Shown here in pieces: positions 7,906-16,431 of a stretch of DNA of 64,000 nt. Under the pieces are notes generated by a model. It made no database searches. It worked only from the letters and a program-made list of their open reading frames with translations, and was not told where the DNA came from. Positions within the stretch are counted from its first letter, which is position 1, and each line of letters opens with the position of its first letter. This DNA is from Pseudomonadota bacterium (GTDB lineage Bacteria > Pseudomonadota > Alphaproteobacteria > Rhizobiales > Xanthobacteraceae), in contig JAEWHP010000003.1 in NCBI GenBank assembly GCA_023387735.1, forward strand, positions 1 to 64,000, written 5' to 3'. Position numbers and translations under genes: made by a program.

Positions 7906-8130
7906 CTAAAGCGGATGCCTCCGCATTTGTGTCCTGCGGACGGCCATTCTGCCGCTGATTGGCGCCGCGCCAAGCTGCAGGCTGCGGCCATGGCGGCCGA
8001 TAGCGTGCTTCCTCAGCCCAGGAATTGGAAATCCATATCGGCTGCGCTATCGTGCCCCCTCGAACTTCGAGGCTGACCGGCCATCCGCTCGCCACGACAA
8101 ACAACAAGAAAAACACCCGGGGGGCGCAGG

Positions 8131-8922
8131 ATGGATTTCATTGAAGCCAATGGCGCCGGACTGCGCTGCGAGGTGACCGGCGGCGGCGACCGCACGCTGG
8201 TGCTGGTTCACGAAATGGGCGGCTCGCTCGAAAGCTGGGACGAAGTCGCGCCGCGGTTTGCGAAATCGCGCCAGGTGCTGCGCTATGACACCCGCGGTGC
8301 CGGATTGTCGCAGAAGGTGCGCGGCAAGCTTGCCCTCGATACGATGGCCGACGACATCGCAGCCCTGCTCGATCACTTTGCGATCGCCGGCAAGGTTGCA
8401 CTGGCGGGTGTCGCCGTCGGCGGCGCGATCGCTCTCCACTTCGCGGCCCGCTATCCGCAGCGCACCAGCGCGGTTGCGGTCGGCAGCCCGGCCACCGGCA
8501 TCGCCGCGGAACGCCGCCCGGCGGCGCTGGAGCGCCTCGCCCGGATCGAAGCCGGCGGGATGACGGTCGCGGTCGAAGACGCGATGCTGAACGGCTATGC
8601 CCCGGAGCTTCGCGGCGATAGCGGCCGGTTCGAACGCTTCCGGGCGCGATGGCTCGGCAATGATCCCTCGAGCTATGCCGCGGTCTGGGGGATGCTGGCG
8701 GCCGCCGAGATGAACGATGAACTCGCCGGGCTGACCTGCCCGGTGCTCGTGATCGGCGGCAGCCTCGACCGCGTGCGCCCGCCTCCGCTGGCGGAAGCCG
8801 TGGCCAGATTGATCCCCGGCGCCCGCTACAGTGAACTTCGCACCGGGCATTACATGTCGGTGCAGACCCCCGACCTGCTCTCCGACTGCATCGATGCGTT
8901 CCTGAATTCGGTCGGCGCCTGA
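8131..8922 (+). CDS. Alpha/beta hydrolase with alanine at the nucleophile position
   Basis: A 263-residue alpha/beta hydrolase fold protein related to 3-oxoadipate enol-lactonase (PcaD) and similar small esterases. The oxyanion-region motif is VHEMGGSLESW near residue 27, YDTRGAGLS follows, and the C-terminal catalytic-type histidine is His240 in RTGHYMSVQTP. The nucleophile elbow, normally G-x-S-x-G, reads G-V-A-V-G at residues 93-97, so the catalytic serine is replaced by Ala95. It may be a pseudoenzyme or use another mechanism. The next gene, a metallo-hydrolase, begins 25 bases downstream, suggesting cotranscription. The substrate is unknown. Confidence 0.88.
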   Translation: MDFIEANGAGLRCEVTGGGDRTLVLVHEMGGSLESWDEVAPRFAKSRQVLRYDTRGAGLSQKVRGKLALDTMADDIAALLDHFAIAGKVALAGVAVGGAIALHFAARYPQRTSAVAVGSPATGIAAERRPAALERLARIEAGGMTVAVEDAMLNGYAPELRGDSGRFERFRARWLGNDPSSYAAVWGMLAAAEMNDELAGLTCPVLVIGGSLDRVRPPPLAEAVARLIPGARYSELRTGHYMSVQTPDLLSDCIDAFLNSVGA

Positions 8923-8947
8923 CCCTCGAGCCTCAAGGTCTTCCCAT

Positions 8948-9826
8948 ATGAATGCACAACCGGCAGCGCAGATTCCCGGCGTCTATCATCGCAAGATCGG
9001 CGACATCATCGTCACCACCATCAGCGACGGATACCTCGACGGCACCCTCGACGTGATGCGCAACGTCGATCTCGACAAGGCGCGCCAGATCCTGACCGAC
9101 GCGTTCCGGCCGGCGCGGCGGACCAGCGTCAACACCTTCCTGATCCATTCCAAGGGACGCACCGCGATCGTCGACACCGGATCCGGCAACTATTTGCAGC
9201 CCACGGCCGGCTTCGTTCAGCGCAACCTCGCATTGGCTGGCATCGATCCGAAATCGATCGATACCGTGTTGCTGACCCACATGCATCCGGATCATTCCGC
9301 AGGGCTGACTGACATGTCGAACGGGCAGCTTCTGTTTCCGAACGCGGAACTCGTCATGCACGAGAACGAACTGGCGCATTGGTTCGACGACGGCGCGATG
9401 GCGAAGGTCGATGAGCGATCGGCCCAACTCTATTTTCAGGCCGGCCGCGAGCAGGTGGCGCCCTACAAGAGCAGGACGCGGTTGTTCAAAGAAGGTGAAG
9501 TGTTTCCCGGCGTCACTGCCATCCCGAGCCACGGCCATACGCCGGGCCATACCGCCTACCTGATCGCCTCCGGCAACGATCAACTAATGATCTGGGGCGA
9601 CACGGTACACGTGCCGGAGGTGCAGACGGCGTTTCCCGAAGCCGGCATGGCCTTCGACACCGATCTCGCTGCAGCCGCCGCCGCACGAAAGCGGATGTTC
9701 GATCGCGTCTCCGCCGACGGCATTCTGATTGCCGGCATGCACCTGCACTTCCCGGCGTTCTCGCGGCTGGCCCGGCGCGGTGACGCTTACGCGCTCTATC
9801 CCGAGGCCTGGGTGCACGCGCTGTAG
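8948..9826 (+). CDS. Metallo-beta-lactamase-fold hydrolase
   Basis: A 292-residue MBL-fold enzyme. The dinuclear zinc site is intact: HMHPDH at residues 111-116, His201 in HTPGHT, Asp218 in WGD, and a distal His in MHLHFP near 265. The overall pattern (VNTFLIHSKGRTAIVDTGSG) fits the group that includes quorum-quenching lactonases and methyl parathion hydrolase; the exact substrate cannot be read. No signal peptide is present. It follows the alpha/beta hydrolase by 25 bases on the same strand. Confidence 0.9.
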   Translation: MNAQPAAQIPGVYHRKIGDIIVTTISDGYLDGTLDVMRNVDLDKARQILTDAFRPARRTSVNTFLIHSKGRTAIVDTGSGNYLQPTAGFVQRNLALAGIDPKSIDTVLLTHMHPDHSAGLTDMSNGQLLFPNAELVMHENELAHWFDDGAMAKVDERSAQLYFQAGREQVAPYKSRTRLFKEGEVFPGVTAIPSHGHTPGHTAYLIASGNDQLMIWGDTVHVPEVQTAFPEAGMAFDTDLAAAAAARKRMFDRVSADGILIAGMHLHFPAFSRLARRGDAYALYPEAWVHAL

Positions 9827-9829
9827 CGG

Positions 9830-10906
9830 CTAGCCGCTCAGCGCGCCCATCCGGGCCAGCGCACTGCCCGCGAGCGCGCGCGTCAGTTCGGCCGCTGGCA
9901 TCTCCCGGCCCATCCGCACCGCCTGCCCGGCCCAGAGGTTGGTGAAGTCGACCCTGCCGAGCTTTTCGGCGGCTGCCTTCAGCGGCCCGAGCGCAGTGGC
10001 GGCGTGCGGGAAAGCCGGCGCGTCGGGAGAAATCGGGCCGACCTCGCGCATGACGCGGTTGGCAACGCCGCGCGCGGGGCGTCCGGTCATGACATTGGTG
10101 ATGACGGTGGAATCGTCATGTGCCTGGGCCAGGGCGACACGCGCCGGCGCAGTCACCCTGGATTCCGGGCAGCGCAGATAGGCGCTGCCGATCTGCACGC
10201 CGGATGCGCCGAGCGCAAACGCCGCCGCGATGCCGCGCCCGTCGGCGATGCCGCCGGCGGCGATGACAGGCACCTTCACCGCGTCGACCACCTGCGGCAC
10301 CAGCGCGAAGGTGCCGGGCTGCTGCGCGATGTTGTCGGTCAGGAACATGCCGCGGTGGCCGCCCGCTTCGGCGCCCTGCGCGATGATGACGTCGGCACCG
10401 TTCTCCTCCAGCCAGATCGCTTCCTTCACGATGGTCGCCGACGACATCACGATTGATCCCGCCGCCTTGACGCGCTTGACCAGCGCCGGATGCGGCAGGC
10501 CGAAATGGAAGCTGACCACTTCCGGCTTCAGCTCCTCCACGACCGCGCACATTGCCTCATCGAACGGCGCCCGGTTGGCCGCGGTGATGGGCGCGGCGGG
10601 ATCGACGCCGTACTCCTTGTAGTAAGCGCCAAGCCGGGTCTTCCACCCCGCTTCGCGTGCGGGATCGGCATCGACCGGCGTGTGGCAGAAGAAGTTCATG
10701 TTGACCGGCGCGGAGACGCGCTGGCGGATGATATTGACCTGCTCGCGCGCCTTCTCGGCCGAGATCATCGCGCATGGCAGCGAGCCGAGCGCTCCGCCCT
10801 GCGCCGCAGCGATCACCAGCTCGGCGTCCATGATGCCGGCCATCGGCGCCAGCACGATGGGAAATTCGGTCTTGAAGAGGTCGATGATCCGGCGGTCTGG
10901 CCACAT
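9830..10906 (-). CDS. Nitronate monooxygenase-family flavin oxidoreductase (distal copy)
   Basis: A 358-residue FMN-dependent TIM-barrel protein of the nitronate monooxygenase/2-nitropropane dioxygenase family. Landmarks are PIVLAPMAGIMDAELVIAAA at the N-terminus, the phosphate-binding region VIAAGGIADGRGIAAAFALG and AQGAEAGGHRG, where the His fits the catalytic base position. ATG at 10906 is chosen; an upstream TTG would overlap the neighbouring gene. It lies 37 bases after a paralogue in the same orientation, and the pair is divergent from a LysR gene. Confidence 0.88.
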   Translation of the reverse strand: MWPDRRIIDLFKTEFPIVLAPMAGIMDAELVIAAAQGGALGSLPCAMISAEKAREQVNIIRQRVSAPVNMNFFCHTPVDADPAREAGWKTRLGAYYKEYGVDPAAPITAANRAPFDEAMCAVVEELKPEVVSFHFGLPHPALVKRVKAAGSIVMSSATIVKEAIWLEENGADVIIAQGAEAGGHRGMFLTDNIAQQPGTFALVPQVVDAVKVPVIAAGGIADGRGIAAAFALGASGVQIGSAYLRCPESRVTAPARVALAQAHDDSTVITNVMTGRPARGVANRVMREVGPISPDAPAFPHAATALGPLKAAAEKLGRVDFTNLWAGQAVRMGREMPAAELTRALAGSALARMGALSG

Positions 10907-10943
10907 GGTTCTGCTCACTTGGATGATGAAGTGGGATTGCGGA

Positions 10944-11918
10944 TCAGGCCGCAAAGGAATTGCGTCGTCCGCTCAAGATCTGCTCTGCTTCGGTGACGAT
11001 CCTGTCAACAATCTCGCCGGCCGGCGGAATATCGTGGATCAACCCGACGGCTTCGCCGGCGATGACGGCGGCGATGTCGAAATTTCCAGCCGCCCTCGCC
11101 GCCGCATATTCCTTTGCAACGACATTGATGTTCTGCATCAGTTCGACCTCGCGGCCGATCCAGCGGCGCGCATGATCGTTGATCAGACAGCGGCCGGTGA
11201 ACGGCGCGGGCCAGACATTGTTGCGCGACAGGTCGAAGATGATGCTGCGGACGCTGTTGCCATTCGTCGCGGCACAGATGCGCCTTTTCGCTTCCTCAGG
11301 CCCATCGCATTCCTGGCTGGCATAGAAGCGCGTGCCGAGCAGTACGCCGGATGCGCCCAGCATCATCATGGCCGCGAGCCCGCGGCCGTCGCCGATGCCG
11401 CCCGCGGCCGCAACCGGTACACGGCCGGCCACGAGATCGACGATCGCCGGCACGATATCGAGCGTGGTGCGCGACGCGCCGTGGCCGCCGGCCTCGGTGC
11501 CCTGCGCGATCAGAATATCGGCGCCCGCGTCGAGCGCCTGCCGCGCCATCTCCTCGGTTTGAACCTGGCAGATCAGCAGCGCGCCTGCGGCCTTGATGCG
11601 CGGCGCGAACGGATTGGGATCGCCGAACGAAAGCATGATCGCGCGCGGGCGGGCAGCGAGTGCGATGTCCAGCAACTCCGGCTGTTTGGCGAGGCTCCAG
11701 GTGATGAAGCCGATGCCGAAGGGATCGGAGACGCCGGCGAGCTTGGCGGTCTCCTGCTCCAGCCACGCTTTGTCGCCATAGCCGCCGCCAAGAATGCCGA
11801 ACCCGCCGGCCGCACTGACTGCGGATGTCAGGCGCGCGCCTGAAATGACGTCCATCGGCGCCAGCAGGATCGGATGCTGGATACCCAGGCGAGCAGTCAG
11901 TGGCGTTGAGATCGACAT
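10944..11918 (-). CDS. Nitronate monooxygenase-family flavin oxidoreductase (proximal copy)
   Basis: A 324-residue FMN-dependent TIM-barrel enzyme that typically oxidises nitronates or reduces quinones. Motifs are HPILLAPMDVISGARLTSAV, IAQGTEAGGHGA (catalytic His) and VPVAAAGGIGDGRGLAAMMM. The ATG at 11918 has AGAGG six bases upstream; two other candidate starts lie 6 and 15 bases further up. It is the first gene of a two-gene unit and is divergent from the LysR regulator, which is its likely controller. Confidence 0.9.
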   Translation of the reverse strand: MSISTPLTARLGIQHPILLAPMDVISGARLTSAVSAAGGFGILGGGYGDKAWLEQETAKLAGVSDPFGIGFITWSLAKQPELLDIALAARPRAIMLSFGDPNPFAPRIKAAGALLICQVQTEEMARQALDAGADILIAQGTEAGGHGASRTTLDIVPAIVDLVAGRVPVAAAGGIGDGRGLAAMMMLGASGVLLGTRFYASQECDGPEEAKRRICAATNGNSVRSIIFDLSRNNVWPAPFTGRCLINDHARRWIGREVELMQNINVVAKEYAAARAAGNFDIAAVIAGEAVGLIHDIPPAGEIVDRIVTEAEQILSGRRNSFAA

Positions 11919-11963
11919 ATCCATCCTCTGCAATCTGGACAGCCAATCTAGGCCGAACTATCA

Positions 11964-12010
11964 TTCTATAAAAATGAATACTAGAGAATGCTTCCATCTA
12001 TAAAATGAAA
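11964..12010. promoter_or_regulatory. Tandem AT-rich motif between oxidoreductase and LysR genes
   Basis: Two near-identical motifs, TTCTATAAAAATGAA (11964-11978) and ATCTATAAAATGAAA (11997-12010), lie 33 bases apart in the 103-base divergent intergenic region. They also sit near ATTCTA...AGAGAAT, a loose dyad. LysR regulators usually bind two such sites, so this is the likely operator and shared promoter region. Confidence 0.5.
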
Positions 12011-12021
12011 CGATATCCGCC

Positions 12022-12903
12022 ATGGAATTGAGCGATCTCCTGACCTTTTCGACCGTCGCGCGCCTCGGCGGGATCACCCGCGCCGCCGACGAACTCAACA
12101 CCGTGCAGTCCAACGTCACCCAGCGGGTGAAGGCGCTCGAGGCCGAGATCGGCACCGCGCTGTTCGAGCGTCACAGCCGCGGCATGACGCTGACCGGTGC
12201 CGGCCGCCGCCTGCTTCCCTATGCGCAGCGGATGGCGGCGCTGTCGCGCGAGGCGCTGCTCGCCGCGCGTGACGACGGCGAGCCGAAGGGACCACTCGCG
12301 ATCGGATCGATGGAAACGACGGCCGCCGTTCGCCTGCCCTCTTTGCTGGCCGAATTCCATCGCCGTTTTCCGGCGGTTCGGCTGAGCCTGCGGACCTCGA
12401 CGACGGCAGAACTGGTGGCCGGCGTGCTCAACGGCACGTTCGACGGCGCGTTCGTCGCCGGCCCGATCGATCATGCCGAACTCGATGCGACCGTAGCGTT
12501 CCGGGAAGAGCTCGTGCTGGTCACCGCGCGGCGATGGTCGAGCCTTGCGTCACTACGCGCGGGCACGCCCGAATCCGGGCCGACCGCGCTGGTGTTTCGC
12601 ACCGGCTGCACCTACCGGCAGCGGCTCGAGCAGGTGTTCACGGAATTCGGCTGGCCGTCTTCGGCCCGGTTCGAACTGGGTACGCTCGACGGCATGATCG
12701 GCTGTGTCGCCGCCGACATGGGCGTGACGCTGCTGCCGCGCGCCGTCGTTGGCCGGAACGACACCGTGAGCGTCCACACGCTCAGCCCCACGCAGTCGCG
12801 GGTCGAAACGCTGTTCATCACTCGCCGCAGCGCACATCAATACAGCGCGCTGAAGGGTTTTGCCGATTGCCTGAACAGCAACGGCGACGTTATTGCCGCC
12901 TGA
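12022..12903 (+). CDS. LysR-type transcriptional regulator
   Basis: A 293-residue protein with an N-terminal winged helix-turn-helix (residues 1-60: LLTFSTVARLGGITRAADEL, then VQSNVTQRVKALE) and a periplasmic-binding-protein-like effector domain (about 90-290), the standard LysR layout. It is divergent from two nitronate monooxygenase-like genes and probably regulates them; the effector may be a nitro compound or quinone, but that is inference from context. Length is typical. Confidence 0.93.
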   Translation: MELSDLLTFSTVARLGGITRAADELNTVQSNVTQRVKALEAEIGTALFERHSRGMTLTGAGRRLLPYAQRMAALSREALLAARDDGEPKGPLAIGSMETTAAVRLPSLLAEFHRRFPAVRLSLRTSTTAELVAGVLNGTFDGAFVAGPIDHAELDATVAFREELVLVTARRWSSLASLRAGTPESGPTALVFRTGCTYRQRLEQVFTEFGWPSSARFELGTLDGMIGCVAADMGVTLLPRAVVGRNDTVSVHTLSPTQSRVETLFITRRSAHQYSALKGFADCLNSNGDVIAA

Positions 12904-12975
12904 CATACCAGCGCCGCAACGCGCGTCGTTCCGCCGTGCGAAACTCCTCCGCCATACTTTTGTAGCAATGCGATT

Positions 12976-13002
12976 GTCGCAGCGCATTTTCCGCGCTGCG
13001 AC
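12976..13002 (+). terminator. 10-bp perfect hairpin after lysR
   Basis: GTCGCAGCGC (12976-12985) and GCGCTGCGAC (12993-13002) form a perfect stem with loop ATTTTCC. No T-run follows, so it may be a Rho-assisted terminator or a structured element in the 212-base gap before the next gene. Confidence 0.45.
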
Positions 13003-13115
13003 GTTCAATCGCAACGCGAGCATCGAATTCAAATTCTTCTGGCCGCCGCGCACTCCTACGTTAGTATGAGGCGCTAGTTGCCAAAAACCATAACGTCAAT
13101 CTGGGAGGGACCACG

Positions 13116-14051
13116 ATGCGCCTTGCGTACGTATTGGGCTGTTCTGTTGCCTTGTTGAGTGCGGTCGGAACAGCGAGCGCTCAAGACTGGACGAAATCGA
13201 AATGGGGACCTAACGACGAGATCGGCGCGGCCAATTACATGACGCCCGAACTGGTCGTGAAAGCCGCGGGGCTGGTCAAGACCGGCAAGACCTACCCGCT
13301 CGGCATTCCCGTCGACACCACGACCCCGGCCTACCCGCCGCGGGCTTTCAAGATCACCGTCGTGCAGCCCGGCCAAGCCGGCATTCCGGGCCTCGGACCG
13401 ACCAAGACGACCTATAATGACGACATCATCGAGGGCTGGGTCGGCGTCGGCAGCCAGCTCGACGGCCTCGGCCATATCGGCGTCGAGCACGTCTACTATA
13501 ACGGCAACAAGCTGCTCGAATTCGCCGATCCGACGGGGCTGAAGAAACTCGGCGTCGACAAGATCCCGCCGATGGTGACGCGCGGGGTGCTGCTCGACAT
13601 GGCCGCGCACTACGGCACCGACGTCGTCAAGGAGGGCACCGCCTTCAACACCAAGGAGATCGAGGAAGTCGCCAAGAAACAGGGCGTCGAAATCCGCCAG
13701 GGCGACGTCGTGCTGTTCCACACCGGCTGGCTCAGCCTGATCGGCAAGGATGACAAACGCTTCGGGGCCGGCGAACCCGGGCTCGGCGTGGAAGGCGCCA
13801 AATATCTTACCGGCAAAGGCGTCGTCGCCATCGGCGCCGACACCTGGGGCCTCGAGGCGGTGCCGTTCGAGACCAAGAACATCTTCGAAGTGCACCAGAT
13901 CCTGCTGCCGATGAACGGCACCTACATCCTCGAAAACATGAACACGGCCGACCTCGCCAAGGACAAGGCCTATGAATTCATGTTTGTGCTCGGCCAGCCG
14001 CGCTTCAAGGGCGGCGTTCAGAGCATGATCAACCCGGTCGCCATCCGGTAA
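13116..14051 (+). CDS. Exported cyclase-family hydrolase
   Basis: A 311-residue protein with a signal peptide (residues 1-22, ending GTASA) and a putative cyclase domain (PF04199; kynurenine formamidase and isatin hydrolase relatives). The metal-binding segment reads GSQLDGLGHIGVEH near residue 110, the divergent QLDxxGHIG form rather than the classical HxGTHxDxP. FHTGWLSLIGK and IGADTWGLEAVP are also family landmarks. GGGAGGGA precedes the ATG. Likely a periplasmic metal-dependent amide or ester hydrolase; the substrate is unknown. Confidence 0.85.
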   Translation: MRLAYVLGCSVALLSAVGTASAQDWTKSKWGPNDEIGAANYMTPELVVKAAGLVKTGKTYPLGIPVDTTTPAYPPRAFKITVVQPGQAGIPGLGPTKTTYNDDIIEGWVGVGSQLDGLGHIGVEHVYYNGNKLLEFADPTGLKKLGVDKIPPMVTRGVLLDMAAHYGTDVVKEGTAFNTKEIEEVAKKQGVEIRQGDVVLFHTGWLSLIGKDDKRFGAGEPGLGVEGAKYLTGKGVVAIGADTWGLEAVPFETKNIFEVHQILLPMNGTYILENMNTADLAKDKAYEFMFVLGQPRFKGGVQSMINPVAIR

Positions 14052-14064
14052 GGCGATAACGACT

Positions 14065-14100
14065 GATGGCGTGGCGTTCCCGCATGGACGCCACGCCATC
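14065..14100 (+). terminator. 13-bp perfect hairpin after cyclase gene
   Basis: GATGGCGTGGCGT (14065-14077) and ACGCCACGCCATC (14088-14100) form a perfect 13-bp stem with a 10-nt loop, 13 bases after the cyclase stop codon. It lacks a T-tract but is a strong structure between two genes of unrelated function. Confidence 0.55.
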
Positions 14101-14142
14101 ACAGGCTTTGCGTGCGCCGCGCACCGCGTGTTAAGCGGGGCC

Positions 14143-14625
14143 ATGCCCGCCCCCATCCTTCCCCTGATCGAAGCCGTAGCGCACTGGCCCGAGCGCGGCG
14201 CCCTGATCGGCCTCGATCTCGGCACCAGGACCATCGGCGTCGCCGTGTCCGATCCCGATCGCAGGCTCGCCACCGGCGTCGAGACCATCAAGCGCAAGGC
14301 CTTCAAGGCCGATGCGGCGCGGCTGCTGGCCATCGCGGGCGAGCGCAATGCCACGGGCTTCGTGCTCGGATTGCCGATCAACATGGACGGCAGCGAGGGG
14401 CCGCGCGCGCAATCGACCCGCGCCTTTGCCCGCAACCTGGCCAACCTCACCGGTCTTGCCATCGCGCTGTGGGACGAGCGGCTGTCGACCGCTGCCGTCG
14501 AGCGCGAACTGATCGGCATGGACGTCAGCCGGGCGCGGCGCGCCGAAGTGATCGACGAGCACGCCGCGATCTTCATCCTGCAGGGCGCACTCGACCGGCT
14601 TTCGAAGCTGCGCGGGAATCGCTGA
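14143..14625 (+). CDS. ruvX: Holliday junction resolvase-like RuvX (YqgF)
   Basis: A 160-residue RNase H-fold protein. YqgF/RuvX acts in 16S rRNA 5'-end processing in some bacteria and as a putative resolvase. The first catalytic motif is IGLDLGTRTIGVAVSD (Asp near residue 24), then VLGLPINMDGSEG and LWDERLSTAAVE, and the C-terminal Asp in EVIDEHAAIFIL. The ATG at 14143 gives the usual length. The next gene starts 2 bases after its stop, so the two are cotranscribed. Confidence 0.95.
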   Translation: MPAPILPLIEAVAHWPERGALIGLDLGTRTIGVAVSDPDRRLATGVETIKRKAFKADAARLLAIAGERNATGFVLGLPINMDGSEGPRAQSTRAFARNLANLTGLAIALWDERLSTAAVERELIGMDVSRARRAEVIDEHAAIFILQGALDRLSKLRGNR

Positions 14626-14627
14626 AG

Positions 14628-15557
14628 ATGGCGGTCGTCCTTGCGGCGCTGCTGCCGGTGTTCCTGCTGATCGTGCTCGGCTTCATCCTGAAGCGGACCC
14701 TGATCCAGCCGGAGACGCAGTGGCATGGGCTGGAGCGGCTGACCTATTACGTGCTGTTTCCGGTGCTGCTGGTGCAGACGCTGGTCAAGGCTGACCTGAG
14801 CAAGGTTCCGGTCGCCGGCGTCGGCGGCGCGCTGCTGCTCTCGGTGCTCGCGATGTCGCTGCTGTGCCTCGCGCTACGGCCCCTGCTCGCCCGCGCGGCG
14901 ATCGATGGCCCTGCCTTCACCTCGATCTTCCAGGGCGCGACCCGCTGGCAGACCTATGTGGCGCTCGCTGTCTCCGACAATCTGTTCGGCACGCACGGGC
15001 TGGCGCTGGCCTCCGTTGCCATGGTCGCCATCATCCCGTTGGTCAATGTGTTCAGCGTCTCGGTGCTGGCCCATTATGCTTCTTCCAAGAAACAGTCGGC
15101 CGGCGCCATCGTGATGACTGTCGCCCGCAATCCCCTGATCTGGGCCTGCGCGATCGGGCTCGCGCTCAACGTCGCGCACGTGCCGCTTCCAAAACTCTGG
15201 CACGAGGTTGCGGACGCGCTCGGGCGCTCTTCGCTCGCCATCGGCCTGTTGGTGACAGGCGCCGGCCTGCACCTCGAAGGCATGTTCCGGCCGAGCCTCG
15301 CCGCATCAGTGGCCGTGTTCCTCAAGCTTGTGCTGATGCCCGTCATCGCGGTGGTGCTGGCGCTCTGGTTCGGCATTACCGGTTCCGACCTCGCCATCGT
15401 CACCGCCTGTGCCGCGGTGCCCGCCTCGTCCTCGGCCTACGTGCTGGCGCGGCAGATGGGCGGCGATGCCCCACTGCTGGCACAGATCATCACGCTGCAG
15501 ACGATTCTGGCCGCGGTGACGATGCCGATCGCGATTGCGCTGGCTGCGATGAGCTAG
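14628..15557 (+). CDS. AEC-family (auxin efflux carrier-like) transporter
   Basis: A 309-residue inner-membrane protein with about 10 hydrophobic helices in the two-fold repeat typical of the AEC family. Landmarks are LLIVLGFILKR, SIFQGATRWQTYVALAV and VPASSSAYVLARQMGGD near the C-terminus. Bacterial members transport malate, malonate or other small organic anions; the substrate is unknown. It begins 2 bases after ruvX, and its stop overlaps the stop of the convergent protease gene by 3 bases. Confidence 0.9.
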   Translation: MAVVLAALLPVFLLIVLGFILKRTLIQPETQWHGLERLTYYVLFPVLLVQTLVKADLSKVPVAGVGGALLLSVLAMSLLCLALRPLLARAAIDGPAFTSIFQGATRWQTYVALAVSDNLFGTHGLALASVAMVAIIPLVNVFSVSVLAHYASSKKQSAGAIVMTVARNPLIWACAIGLALNVAHVPLPKLWHEVADALGRSSLAIGLLVTGAGLHLEGMFRPSLAASVAVFLKLVLMPVIAVVLALWFGITGSDLAIVTACAAVPASSSAYVLARQMGGDAPLLAQIITLQTILAAVTMPIAIALAAMS

Positions 15558-16336
15558 CTGGATCCAGCGAGCCAGAAAGTCTGGATCGTCGCGGCCAGAT
15601 TGTTGATGCCGTGCAGGACGATCGTCAGCCAGGTCGAGCCGGTGCGATAGCGGAGATAGCCGAGTAGCAGGCCGATGGTGAAAACCTCGCCGAAGAAGAA
15701 CCAGTCATACTGCAGGTGCAGCGAGGTCCAGGCCAGCGAGGACAGGAAGATGGCGCCCGCGACGCCAAGCCGCGATTCCGACCAGCCGCGATAGAGAAAT
15801 CCGCGCGCAAAAATCTCTTCCCAGACCGGCGCGGCGACGCAGAACGCGATCACCAGAAGCCACAGCGCGCCGTCGGCCTGGGCCGATTTCATCACCTCGC
15901 CCATGAAGCCGGGCGTCACCTCGCGCCCGAGCGCGCGCGACAGCAGGTCCCAGCAGCCGACGAGCAAGGCGAGTGCGGCGATACCAAGCGCGAAATTGCG
16001 CCACGAGGTCCAGCGCAGCGCCAGATATTCGGCAAAGGGCGTGCGTGTCGGGCGGATCGCGATCCACGTCGCCGCCAGCACCGCCGGCAAACCGAAGATC
16101 ACCGACAGCGAGATCGTCATCCCGCCGCCGATGACGCGGATCGCCTCGGCGAAGTCGAGCGAACCGTGTCGCAGCACGAAATAGCCGATGACGCCGACCT
16201 GCCCGACGAACACGCCGGCAAAGATGAACAGGCCCCACAGCGCGGTGCCCCAGAATTTCCAGACCCGCGGCGGCCGTTGCGGTTTCGGGATCACCGGCGG
16301 CACGTCGGCGGGACTGGCAGGATTGAGGGTGTCCAT
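15554..16336 (-). CDS. CPBP-family intramembrane glutamic endopeptidase
   Basis: A 260-residue membrane protein with about seven hydrophobic segments. The Abi/CAAX (CPBP) protease motifs are intact: Glu173-Glu174 with Arg178 (EEIFARGFLYRG), His207 (TSLHLQY) and His242/Asn245 (VLHGINNL). Related proteins cleave membrane substrates or confer bacteriocin self-immunity. The N-terminus (residues 1-27) is a proline-rich cytoplasmic tail. ATG at 16336 is preferred over an upstream candidate. It lies 95 bases downstream of the VanX-like gene on the same strand and may belong to the same peptidase cluster. Confidence 0.9.
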   Translation of the reverse strand: MDTLNPASPADVPPVIPKPQRPPRVWKFWGTALWGLFIFAGVFVGQVGVIGYFVLRHGSLDFAEAIRVIGGGMTISLSVIFGLPAVLAATWIAIRPTRTPFAEYLALRWTSWRNFALGIAALALLVGCWDLLSRALGREVTPGFMGEVMKSAQADGALWLLVIAFCVAAPVWEEIFARGFLYRGWSESRLGVAGAIFLSSLAWTSLHLQYDWFFFGEVFTIGLLLGYLRYRTGSTWLTIVLHGINNLAATIQTFWLAGSS

Positions 16337-16431
16337 CACATGGCTTTCTCGCAAATGGCTTTCTCGCTGTCGTCAGCGATGATCACGGCGAGCCACGCTG
16401 GAGCAGAGTCCTTGCGTGATCGTTAACGAGT

